Of a stretch of DNA of 5,454 bases, positions 1-5,454 are shown in pieces. The DNA is from Bordetella parapertussis (GTDB taxonomy: Bacteria; Pseudomonadota; Gammaproteobacteria; Burkholderiales; Burkholderiaceae_B), in NCBI GenBank assembly GCA_945872285.1, contig CAMBZR010000127.1, forward strand, positions 1 to 5,454, written 5' to 3'. The notes beneath the pieces were generated by a model that was not told where the DNA came from, searched no databases, and saw only the letters and a program-made list of their open reading frames with translations. Position numbers and translations under genes: made by a program. Position 1 is the first letter of the stretch, and the number at the start of each line of letters is the position of its first letter.

Positions 1-203
1 ATTGACCCGTCATCTACCGCCACAACATATGCGCGGGTACCGTACTCAGCAAATAGTTCTCTGAACAAGCGGGTTGAGGCCTCTTGATCTTCGTACACCG
101 GCATCACGACGGCAAAGTTTGCGTCAGTCGCATTGCCGGTTGAACGCACGTCAGCGCTAGCAGAAGTATTGGTGTTGCCTTGGCCGTTGCCGTGTACGCT
201 CAT
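1..203 (-). CDS. GT2-family glycosyltransferase, N-terminal fragment (runs off the left edge)
   Basis: Reading the minus strand from the ATG at 203-201 gives 67 open codons before the window ends. After a polar stretch of about 29 residues (rich in Gly, Asn, Ser, Thr and Ala) comes [10 protein letters not shown] (residues 30-39), the first beta strand of a GT-A nucleotide-binding fold. It is followed by an amphipathic helix and then YVVAVDDGS (about 58-66), which matches the VDDGS strand of GT2 enzymes. In that family this region binds the uridine of the UDP-sugar donor. The DXD motif and catalytic base would lie beyond the edge, so donor and acceptor cannot be read. Its start overlaps the stop of the UDP-xylose synthase gene by four bases, suggesting coupled translation and a role in the same glycan pathway. 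A polyprenyl-phosphate glycosyltransferase of the DPM/ArnC type is possible but not provable from this fragment. The family call is fairly sure; the specific role is unknown. Confidence 0.85.
   Translation of the reverse strand, partial: MSVHGNGQGNTNTSASADVRSTGNATDANFAVVMPVYEDQEASTRLFRELFAEYGTRAYVVAVDDGS
200..203 (-). other. ATGA stop/start overlap, uxs to GT2 gene
   Basis: On the minus strand these four bases read ATGA. TGA (202-200) ends the UDP-xylose synthase frame and ATG (203-201) opens the GT2 frame. Such overlaps are typical of translationally coupled operon neighbours. This supports the GT2 start and places the two genes on one transcript. Confidence 0.85.
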
Positions 204-1156
204 GCAGCAATCGCCTCTTTAAAGTACGCAATGGTGCGCTCAAGGCCTTGTTCGAGCGCAACGGTGGGCTCCCAATCCAAATACTGCTTTGCTTTACTAA
301 TGTCGGGGCGACGCTGTTTAGGATCATCTTCTGGCAAAGGCATATGAATCAGTTTGCTTTTTGAACCCGTCAAGCGCAACACTTTTTCAGCAAGCTCAAT
401 CATCGTGAACTCGCCAGGGTTGCCTAAGTTGATCGGGCCCACAACGCTATCGGGCGAATTCATTAAACGAATAAAGCCTTCGACTAAATCATCGGCATAG
501 CAAAAACTGCGAGTCTGTGTACCGTCGCCGTAAATGGTGAGGTCTTCGCCACGCAAAGCCTGCACAATAAAGTTACTGACTACACGACCATCGTCTGCCG
601 CCATGCGCGGGCCGTATGTATTGAAAATGCGTACGACTTTGATCCGCAAGTTGTATGCACGCTGATAATCAAACCATAAAGTCTCAGCGGCGCGCTTACC
701 TTCGTCGTAGCAACTGCGTATACCAATGGTATTGACATTGCCCCAGTACTCTTCGGGTTGCGGGTGTACAGACGGGTCGCCATACACTTCAGAGGTTGAG
801 GCTTGGAACACCTTGGCGCCTGTGCTGCGTGCGAGCTCAAGCATATTGAGCGCACCCAACACCGAGGTTTTCATGGTGTGGATGGGGTCGTATTGATAAT
901 GCACGGGCGAGGCTGGGCAGGCGAGGTTGTAGATTTCGTCTAAGCCTGACACACCGAGCGTTTGCACAGTGATGGGATCAACCACATCGTGCTGTACAAA
1001 CTTAAAGTTTGGTTTTGAGGCGAGGCCAGAAAGATTTTTTTGGCTTCCTGTAAAGAGGCTATCGAGCGCAATCACTTGGTTGCCTTGAGCGATCAGGCGA
1101 TCGCACAGGTGTGACCCTAAGAAACCAGCACCGCCTGTGACAAGAATTTTTTTCAT
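200..1156 (-). CDS. uxs: UDP-glucuronate decarboxylase (UDP-xylose synthase)
   Basis: This 318-residue cytoplasmic enzyme of the extended SDR family converts UDP-glucuronate to UDP-xylose through a 4-keto intermediate, using tightly bound NAD that is regenerated within the cycle. The Rossmann motif GGAGFLG is at residues 8-14, with an acidic residue (D32) at the end of beta-2 for NAD ribose binding. The active site shows T121 and E123 in STSEVYGDP and the catalytic pair Y150/K154 in SCYDEGKR. The segments [10 protein letters not shown] (176-185), DGRVVSNF (189-196), [10 protein letters not shown] (242-251) and [10 protein letters not shown] (277-286) are hallmarks of UXS rather than of dTDP-glucose dehydratases or UDP-glucose epimerases. 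The length is normal for bacterial soluble UXS, with no membrane anchor and no ArnA-type formyltransferase domain. The ATG sits directly before the first beta strand, so the start is secure although no strong Shine-Dalgarno is visible. It lies downstream of ugd, which makes its substrate, and overlaps the next gene by four bases. It appears intact. Confidence 0.96.
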   Translation of the reverse strand: MKKILVTGGAGFLGSHLCDRLIAQGNQVIALDSLFTGSQKNLSGLASKPNFKFVQHDVVDPITVQTLGVSGLDEIYNLACPASPVHYQYDPIHTMKTSVLGALNMLELARSTGAKVFQASTSEVYGDPSVHPQPEEYWGNVNTIGIRSCYDEGKRAAETLWFDYQRAYNLRIKVVRIFNTYGPRMAADDGRVVSNFIVQALRGEDLTIYGDGTQTRSFCYADDLVEGFIRLMNSPDSVVGPINLGNPGEFTMIELAEKVLRLTGSKSKLIHMPLPEDDPKQRRPDISKAKQYLDWEPTVALEQGLERTIAYFKEAIAA

Positions 1157-1252
1157 ATGAAGTGCGTCAAGCTCTACGTGTAAATTGCATCAAACTCTGA
1201 GTATGGCTACAAACTTTCTGGCTAGGCTTTTGGACAATAGCTGATTTGCCGA
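1157..1252 (-). other. 96-base gap between ugd and uxs
   Basis: This is the longest non-coding stretch in the window. Read on the minus strand, it shows no pair of hexamers resembling a sigma-70 promoter at usable spacing, no stem followed by a T-run that would suggest a terminator, and only a weak purine patch ahead of the uxs ATG. The simplest reading is untranslated spacer inside the operon. It is larger than the other junctions, so a weak internal promoter cannot be excluded. Confidence 0.4.
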
Positions 1253-2605
1253 TCAAGCGCGGCCCACACCTGCGTAATAAAAACCAAGTGACTTTAAGGC
1301 GGCTGGCTCAATATGATTACGACCATCAAAAAACAGCGCGCCTTTAACCGTTGCTTTCAGTGCTTTGAAGTCAATTTTCTTGTACTCGGCCCACTCTGTT
1401 ACCAACACAACAGCATCGGCAGCTTTGGCGGCGGTTAAAGGGTCGTTTTCGATCACAAGCTTACCGTTACGCAATAAATCAGCAAACACATGCTCAGCAA
1501 CCTCGCGTGCCACCGGGTCGTGTGCAGCAACGGTTGCACCTGCATTGCACAGCGCGCGAATCAAATCAATCGACGACGCTTCGCGCATATCATCGGTGTC
1601 AGGTTTAAAGGCTAAACCCCAGACGCAGATTTTGCGACCATCTAAGTCTTTACCCATCTTGGCAACAAGTTGCTCAAACAGGTATTGCTTTTGTTTTTTG
1701 TTACGCGCCTCAACACCGTTGAGCACGATCGGATCCACACCCACGCTTTGCGCGATGCGTACCAAGGCCTGCACGTCTTTGGGGAAGCACGACCCGCCGT
1801 AACCGCAGCCAGGGCGCAAAAACGCAGGGCCAATACGCGAATCTGAACCCATACCGGCACGCACGTCTTCGACGTTGATGCCAAAGCGATCGCACACGTT
1901 GGCGATTTCGTTCATGAACGAGATGCGGGTGGCAAGCATAGCGTTTGAAGCGTACTTAACCAGCTCGGCCTCTTTTACGCCCACGGTCAGCAATTGGCTG
2001 TCGTTTTTAACGTAGGGTTGATACAGCTTGACCATCTGCGCTTTGGTGGTCTCGCTTTCGGTGCCGATCACAATGCGATCCGGATTAAAGAAGTCGTCGA
2101 TCGCGGCGCCTTCTTTTAAAAACTCTGGGTTACTGGCGACATCAAAATCGATAAAACATTTGCGCTGAAACAATTGCCAGGCGATTTCGCCTTTGACTAG
2201 ATCGGCGGTGCCAACCGGCACGGTTGATTTATTGATGATGATGGCAGGGCCGTCTAGCGTTTGACCGATTTCTTTTGCTGCGGCCAAAACGTAACGCAGG
2301 TCTGCCGAGCCATCTTCGCCCTGCGGGGTGCCTACGGCGATAAAAATCAGGTTTGCGTTGGTGCTATCGCTACCAAGCTTGGTCAAACCGTTTTTGATGC
2401 TGTCTGAAAACTTTAAATTGCCACTGGCAATTGAGCCATCAACCACCTCTTTGAGGCCCGGCTCATAGATAGGGATGATGCCTTTTTCAAGGCGAGCGAT
2501 TTTGCTAGGGTCGGTGTCGACACACACAACGGTGTTGTCTTTGCTCGACAAGCAGGCTGCGGTCACTAGGCCAACATAACCAGCGCCAACGACTAGAATT
2601 TTCAT
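1253..2605 (-). CDS. ugd: UDP-glucose 6-dehydrogenase
   Basis: This 450-residue cytoplasmic enzyme oxidises UDP-glucose to UDP-glucuronate with two NAD+ in two steps. The N-terminal Rossmann domain starts with GAGYVGLV (7-14) and has an acidic beta-2 end at D30. VGTPQGEDGSAD (91-102) and STVPVGT (127-133) are family motifs. The substrate and catalytic region contains NPEFLKEG (159-166, E161), then K217 and N221 in ELVKYASNAML. The catalytic nucleophile C273 lies in GYGGSCFPKD (268-277), and D277 is the conserved acid. The C-terminal UDP-binding domain begins near VWGLAFKPDTDD (328-339) and ends with the DGRN motif (427-430). The length is normal, and every key residue I looked for is present. 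The ATG opens directly on the first beta strand and has a good ribosome binding site. It lies 33 bases after the double glycosyltransferase and 96 bases before uxs, which uses its product. In some bacteria such enzymes are regulated by tyrosine phosphorylation; nothing here shows that. Confidence 0.97.
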   Translation of the reverse strand: MKILVVGAGYVGLVTAACLSSKDNTVVCVDTDPSKIARLEKGIIPIYEPGLKEVVDGSIASGNLKFSDSIKNGLTKLGSDSTNANLIFIAVGTPQGEDGSADLRYVLAAAKEIGQTLDGPAIIINKSTVPVGTADLVKGEIAWQLFQRKCFIDFDVASNPEFLKEGAAIDDFFNPDRIVIGTESETTKAQMVKLYQPYVKNDSQLLTVGVKEAELVKYASNAMLATRISFMNEIANVCDRFGINVEDVRAGMGSDSRIGPAFLRPGCGYGGSCFPKDVQALVRIAQSVGVDPIVLNGVEARNKKQKQYLFEQLVAKMGKDLDGRKICVWGLAFKPDTDDMREASSIDLIRALCNAGATVAAHDPVAREVAEHVFADLLRNGKLVIENDPLTAAKAADAVVLVTEWAEYKKIDFKALKATVKGALFFDGRNHIEPAALKSLGFYYAGVGRA

Positions 2606-2612
2606 GCTTAAG

Positions 2613-2617
2613 CTCTC
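2613..2617 (-). promoter_or_regulatory. Ribosome binding site of ugd
   Basis: On the minus strand this reads GAGAG, seven bases ahead of the ugd ATG (2605-2603). It is the clearest Shine-Dalgarno in the window and supports the chosen start. It lies in the 33-base gap after the double glycosyltransferase gene, so ugd has its own ribosome entry rather than relying on coupling. Confidence 0.65.
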
Positions 2618-2638
2618 AAAAGGGCAATACCCGTTAGT

Positions 2639-5332
2639 TTATGCAATTTTTGTGACATCTTTACTGGAAAGCACCCGAGAAAGCAGCTGTTGCGTGCTTT
2701 GCGCCCAGGTTTGCCGTTGAATCTGCCTTGAATCAGGTGTTTTTTGCTGTTGAGACATCGCTAACCAGCTTTGGATGGCCGTAGCGAGCGCTGCGCCATC
2801 GTCACCTGCAAAATACAAGGCGTGGTCTTGGGCGACTTCGCGAAACACGGGGATATCGCGGGCAACGATCGGCAAACCGTGGCGCGCGGCCTCAATCAGG
2901 GGTAAACCAAAGCCTTCGGCTTCGCTCGCGGCGATCAGGCAGTTTGCGGCAGCGTAGATTTTTTCAAGATATTCGTCACTGGCCGACTGCACCCAAAAGA
3001 GCTGACGGCCAAGATGAGGGTGGGCGCTTAAACGGGTGGTGAGTGCCTCGGTCAGCCAGCCCGGCTTGCCGACGATGACCAAGTTGGCGGGGATGTTTTG
3101 GGCCCAAAGTTGTTCGAACGCATCCAACACTTGCCCATGGCGCTTGCGTGGCTCGAGCGTGCCCACCATTAAAAAGCTTGGGGCAGAGGCTAGTTTTTGT
3201 AATAGCTGCGGGCCATCGTCAGGCATCCCTTTTGAAGGGATTGAGCTTTCAATATCGGCCCCAAGATGAAACCAGTCAATTTTGAGCGACTGAGCTGCTG
3301 TGGGCTGGTTATTTGCGACCCAGGCTTTTAACTCAGCAGCCACGGCTTGCGAAATACACACGGCGCCGTGCTGTTGGGATACGACACGCAACCAGTTGCC
3401 GTATTTTTCAACAAGCTCGGGGGTGAAGGTGTCTTTGAGCAACAAGGGCAACAGGTCGTAGACCACAAAATACACCTGAGCATCCGCTTGACGGGCTTTG
3501 GCAAAAAAGTGCTCGTGGTCTTGATCGATGTTGAAGTGCAGATCGAGGCCTAAGAAAATATCGCCCTGCTGGGGGTGGATATAGGTGTCTTGGCTAAGTA
3601 CCGAATCTGCCGCATCCGAGCCAACGCTTGATCCTGCGCCACGGTCTCCATTCGTCGAAATCGGCCGATGATCTTCACCAAACATACGCCGCGTAAACGC
3701 TGCAGCGGTTTTGTACCCCACCAGCTTGGCTGCATACACCAGTTCGACTTGATAGGCAGAATCAGTCTCTGTTAACAGATGCTGAATCACGCTACGCACC
3801 ACGCGTTGGATGCCTGACTTTGAGTCGGTGGCGTGTAACTCGGTGATATCAACAAACAATCTAGGGCGCTGATCTTGGCGCGGCAGCAAGCCTGCGACGA
3901 GCGCGGCGGTTTCTTGCAGTTCAACGGCGGGTCGCTGTGGGGTTTGCTCAAACGCTGCGATTCTGGCGGTGATTTCAGTTACCAGTGCCGCTGCAGAATT
4001 GAGCGTTGACCGTGCGTCAGACGCTGCGCTTGTTTGCGACAGTTTCTGTGGCGCTGATAGTGAGGTCACGGGCGGAACCGGCTGAACGACCGCTCTTGCC
4101 TTCCCCTTAAGCACTCCTGCCTGCTCAAGCTGCTCTAACGCCTCAAGCGCCTTACGCGCGGTGTGATCCCACGAAAACGTTTGAACCTGTCGGCGCCCGT
4201 GCGCCACCAGCATAGCCCGATAGGCCTCATCGCTGAGCACCTGCGTAATTTTGCTTGCAATACTGTCAACAGAAAACGGATCAAACAAAGCCTCTGGTAA
4301 ACCAATCACTTCAGGCACGCTTGAGTAGTTTGAGCCAATCGTCGGTGCACCACAGGCCATCGCCTCAAGCGCCGTAAAACCAAAGCCTTCGCAATAGGTG
4401 GGCAAGATGTAGGCCTTACATAACCCGTACAAGGCACAAAGCTCGTGATCGGTGATGCGTTGCGTCACGATCACTTGGCTGGCATCCAAGCCGGCTGCAG
4501 CAATCAATTGATTCACATGCACAAGTTGCGGCGCGTTGAGGCCACCAGCCAGCACCAATTGATGGGCTTGCCGAATCTCAGCGGGCTGTGCAGCATATGC
4601 GTGCACCAAACGATCAATATTTTTGCGCGGATCAAACGCGCCGCTGTACAACATAAAGGGACGGGTGATGCCAAACTTTTGCTTGAGCGCTGTTTCCTGT
4701 TCAGTATTTAGCTCAACGGCAACGATATCTTCACCGAGTGCGGCAGAGATATTGTGCACTTGGTCTGCCGGTAGACCTAACTGCGCGATGCCGTCGTTGC
4801 GCGAGGATTCTGAAATCGCAAACCAGAAATCCGCTTTTTTAAATTGCCACAGGCGCTCGTAATACCAATCTTGTGTCGTGGGGTCGACCAGATATTCGCT
4901 TTTGTATAACAGCGGGATCAAGTCGTAGAGCATCGCCACGGTATAAACCGGTGCGAGTTTGCTGACGCTCACGATGGTGTTGTCACCGGGGCTATCGAGC
5001 AAACTGCTGATGATTAAGACATCAGGCTGAAGCTCTGCAATGTACGCCTCGCGCAACAGCTCAGACACGTCTTTGCGCCAGTGGTTTTCTGGCTTACGTA
5101 AATCGGTGGGGCCAATGCCTGACCAGATTTTGATCGTGCAGTGTGCGCGGTGCTCGCCCAAGGCATCTTGCGTATAGGCCAAGGACTCTGGAAACAAATC
5201 ACTAAGCAAAACCACGACCTCGTGCGCACCTTTGTTGCGGATTAACGCCCGAACAAAAGCGAGGGCGTAACGCCCAATGCCACGATGACGACTTTCGTTT
5301 TGCGCACCTTGCAGGTCGACGACGATTTTCAT
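2639..5332 (-). CDS. Double-module GT4 glycosyltransferase (two GT-B units in one chain)
   Basis: This 897-residue protein carries two complete GT4 (glycosyl transferases group 1) modules and probably adds sugars to a growing lipid-linked glycan at the cytoplasmic side of the inner membrane. Module 1 (about 1-404) has GIGRY (18-22), YDLIPLL (136-142), the donor-phosphate site GAFDPRKN (231-238) and the EX7E signature E315/E323 in EGFGFTALE. Module 2 (about 489-890) repeats the plan with SGIQRV (506-511), YDLLPLL (625-631), GTLEPRKR (724-731) and E806/E814 in EGFGLPLIE. Both modules keep the basic RK pair and both glutamates, so both look catalytically competent. A linker rich in Ala, Gln, Ser and Pro (about 405-488) joins them. 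There is no signal peptide or obvious membrane segment. The ATG opens on the first beta strand (MKIVVDLQG) and overlaps the preceding stop by four bases with no Shine-Dalgarno, so translation is probably coupled. Multi-domain GT4 proteins such as mannosyltransferase WbdA are known in O-antigen clusters. Donor and linkage specificity here cannot be read from the sequence. Confidence 0.93.
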   Translation of the reverse strand: MKIVVDLQGAQNESRHRGIGRYALAFVRALIRNKGAHEVVVLLSDLFPESLAYTQDALGEHRAHCTIKIWSGIGPTDLRKPENHWRKDVSELLREAYIAELQPDVLIISSLLDSPGDNTIVSVSKLAPVYTVAMLYDLIPLLYKSEYLVDPTTQDWYYERLWQFKKADFWFAISESSRNDGIAQLGLPADQVHNISAALGEDIVAVELNTEQETALKQKFGITRPFMLYSGAFDPRKNIDRLVHAYAAQPAEIRQAHQLVLAGGLNAPQLVHVNQLIAAAGLDASQVIVTQRITDHELCALYGLCKAYILPTYCEGFGFTALEAMACGAPTIGSNYSSVPEVIGLPEALFDPFSVDSIASKITQVLSDEAYRAMLVAHGRRQVQTFSWDHTARKALEALEQLEQAGVLKGKARAVVQPVPPVTSLSAPQKLSQTSAASDARSTLNSAAALVTEITARIAAFEQTPQRPAVELQETAALVAGLLPRQDQRPRLFVDITELHATDSKSGIQRVVRSVIQHLLTETDSAYQVELVYAAKLVGYKTAAAFTRRMFGEDHRPISTNGDRGAGSSVGSDAADSVLSQDTYIHPQQGDIFLGLDLHFNIDQDHEHFFAKARQADAQVYFVVYDLLPLLLKDTFTPELVEKYGNWLRVVSQQHGAVCISQAVAAELKAWVANNQPTAAQSLKIDWFHLGADIESSIPSKGMPDDGPQLLQKLASAPSFLMVGTLEPRKRHGQVLDAFEQLWAQNIPANLVIVGKPGWLTEALTTRLSAHPHLGRQLFWVQSASDEYLEKIYAAANCLIAASEAEGFGLPLIEAARHGLPIVARDIPVFREVAQDHALYFAGDDGAALATAIQSWLAMSQQQKTPDSRQIQRQTWAQSTQQLLSRVLSSKDVTKIA
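3563..3676 (-). other. Loop insertion in GT4 module 2
   Basis: These bases encode about residues 553-590 of the double glycosyltransferase, a Gly/Ser/Asp-rich, probably flexible segment (including RGAGSSVGSDAADS). It sits between the first helices of module 2 and the strand DIFLGLDLHF. Module 1 has no segment of similar composition at the equivalent place. The frame stays open through it, so it is a surface loop rather than a frameshift scar. Confidence 0.5.
3869..4120 (-). other. Low-complexity interdomain linker of the double GT4 protein
   Basis: This encodes about residues 405-488. It is rich in Ala, Gln, Ser, Pro and Thr (for example VVQPVPPVTSLSAPQKLSQT), followed by an Ala/Glu-rich stretch likely to be helical (about 445-483). 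It contains no GT4 motif and separates the last helix of module 1 from the first strand of module 2 (RLFVDITELH). The boundaries are approximate and judged by composition and motif spacing. Confidence 0.6.
5329..5332 (-). other. ATGA stop/start overlap, upstream gene to double GT4 gene
   Basis: On the minus strand these bases read ATGA. TGA (5331-5329) ends the frame entering from the right edge, and ATG (5332-5330) starts the GT4 protein. No Shine-Dalgarno precedes the ATG, so re-initiation after the upstream stop is the likely way this large protein is translated. Confidence 0.75.
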
Positions 5333-5454
5333 AGCGGTAGAGTGTGTGCGCTTGACGAGCGATTAGGCTGTGCGGCCGCGTCGGCTGGCTGCACCGCGCT
5401 GCCTTGTTGAAACCGCTGGTAAATCTCTTGCGCCTCGGGGCTCAACGTTTCAAT
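5329..5454 (-). CDS. C-terminal end of an unidentified upstream gene (runs off the right edge)
   Basis: The minus-strand frame entering at 5454 is open for 41 codons and ends at TGA 5331-5329. It begins with a short helical segment, LSPEAQEIYQRFQQ (residues 4-17 of the fragment), and finishes with an Ala/Gln/Ser-rich tail (about 19-41) that looks disordered. No catalytic or binding motif is visible, so I do not assign a function. The case for a real gene is the continuous frame across the whole edge segment, the credible helix, and the exact ATGA overlap with the next start. By context it is probably another polysaccharide gene, such as a glycosyltransferase, methyltransferase or export component, but that is inference only. 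Confidence 0.65.
   Translation of the reverse strand: METLSPEAQEIYQRFQQGSAVQPADAAAQPNRSSSAHTLPL

Noticed and set aside
138..146. T143 in the uxs product where many UDP-xylose synthases have Pro (VNPIG)
   Set aside because: It is a conservative loop change next to an intact SCYDEGKR active site, and is unlikely to alter the reaction. The coordinates given here are residue numbers in the protein, not bases.
1152..1161. Perfect 10-base palindrome TTCATATGAA over the uxs start codon
   Set aside because: It arises from the start codon context and is too short and isolated to call an operator. No matching copy was seen at the other gene starts.
1157..1252. Internal promoter ahead of uxs
   Set aside because: TTGTCC and CATACT hexamers can be picked out on the minus strand, but they are too far apart (about 26 bases) to form a sigma-70 promoter.
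1365..1802. 145-codon open frame on the plus strand, antisense to ugd
   Set aside because: It lies wholly inside the well-supported ugd gene, and its translation is a Ser/Ala-rich sequence with no recognisable fold or motif. It is a shadow of the minus-strand gene's codon use.
2618..2632. Possible terminator between the double GT4 gene and ugd (GGG/CCC stem followed by TTTT on the minus strand)
   Set aside because: The stem is only three base pairs and the T-run only four bases, so it is too weak for an intrinsic terminator. It also overlaps the region leading into the ugd ribosome binding site.
3225..3241. Inverted repeat with 7-base arms and a 3-base loop (ATCCCTT / AAGGGAT)
   Set aside because: It sits inside the GT4 coding frame, has no adjacent T-run, and no second copy was noticed. 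A stem of this size can occur by chance in this length of DNA.
4445..4862. Two overlapping plus-strand open frames of 79-88 codons inside the double GT4 gene
   Set aside because: They are antisense to a conserved GT4 module, have no family motif, and are short enough to arise by chance.

Overview
The window is a compact piece of a surface-polysaccharide (O-antigen, capsule or exopolysaccharide) gene cluster, probably from a Gram-negative proteobacterium. The style of the proteins (450-residue UDP-glucose dehydrogenase, bacterial-type UDP-xylose synthase, tandem GT4 protein) and the intermediate base composition fit a betaproteobacterium of the Burkholderiales best. That placement is inference: no rRNA, tRNA or other phylogenetic marker is present.

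All genes lie on the minus strand, so transcription runs from position 5454 towards 1. In that order they are: (1) the last 41 codons of an unidentified gene (5329-5454); (2) an 897-residue protein with two complete GT4 glycosyltransferase modules (2639-5332); (3) UDP-glucose 6-dehydrogenase (1253-2605); (4) UDP-glucuronate decarboxylase / UDP-xylose synthase (200-1156); (5) the first 67 codons of a GT2-family glycosyltransferase (1-203). Gene-to-gene junctions are a 4-base ATGA overlap, a 33-base gap, a 96-base gap and a second 4-base ATGA overlap. I see no convincing internal promoter or terminator, so the window reads as the middle of one operon.

The genes make metabolic sense together. 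The dehydrogenase oxidises UDP-glucose to UDP-glucuronate, the decarboxylase turns that into UDP-xylose, and the flanking glycosyltransferases could use UDP-xylose, UDP-glucuronate or other donors to build a glycan. A xylose- or glucuronate-containing surface glycan is therefore the leading inference. The initiating transferase and the export system (Wzx/Wzy or ABC transporter) are not in the window.

I found no CRISPR array, RNA gene, insertion sequence or other mobile element. Nothing here convincingly represents a wholly new system. The most distinctive element is the double GT4 protein with its long low-complexity linker and, in its second half, a loop insertion.
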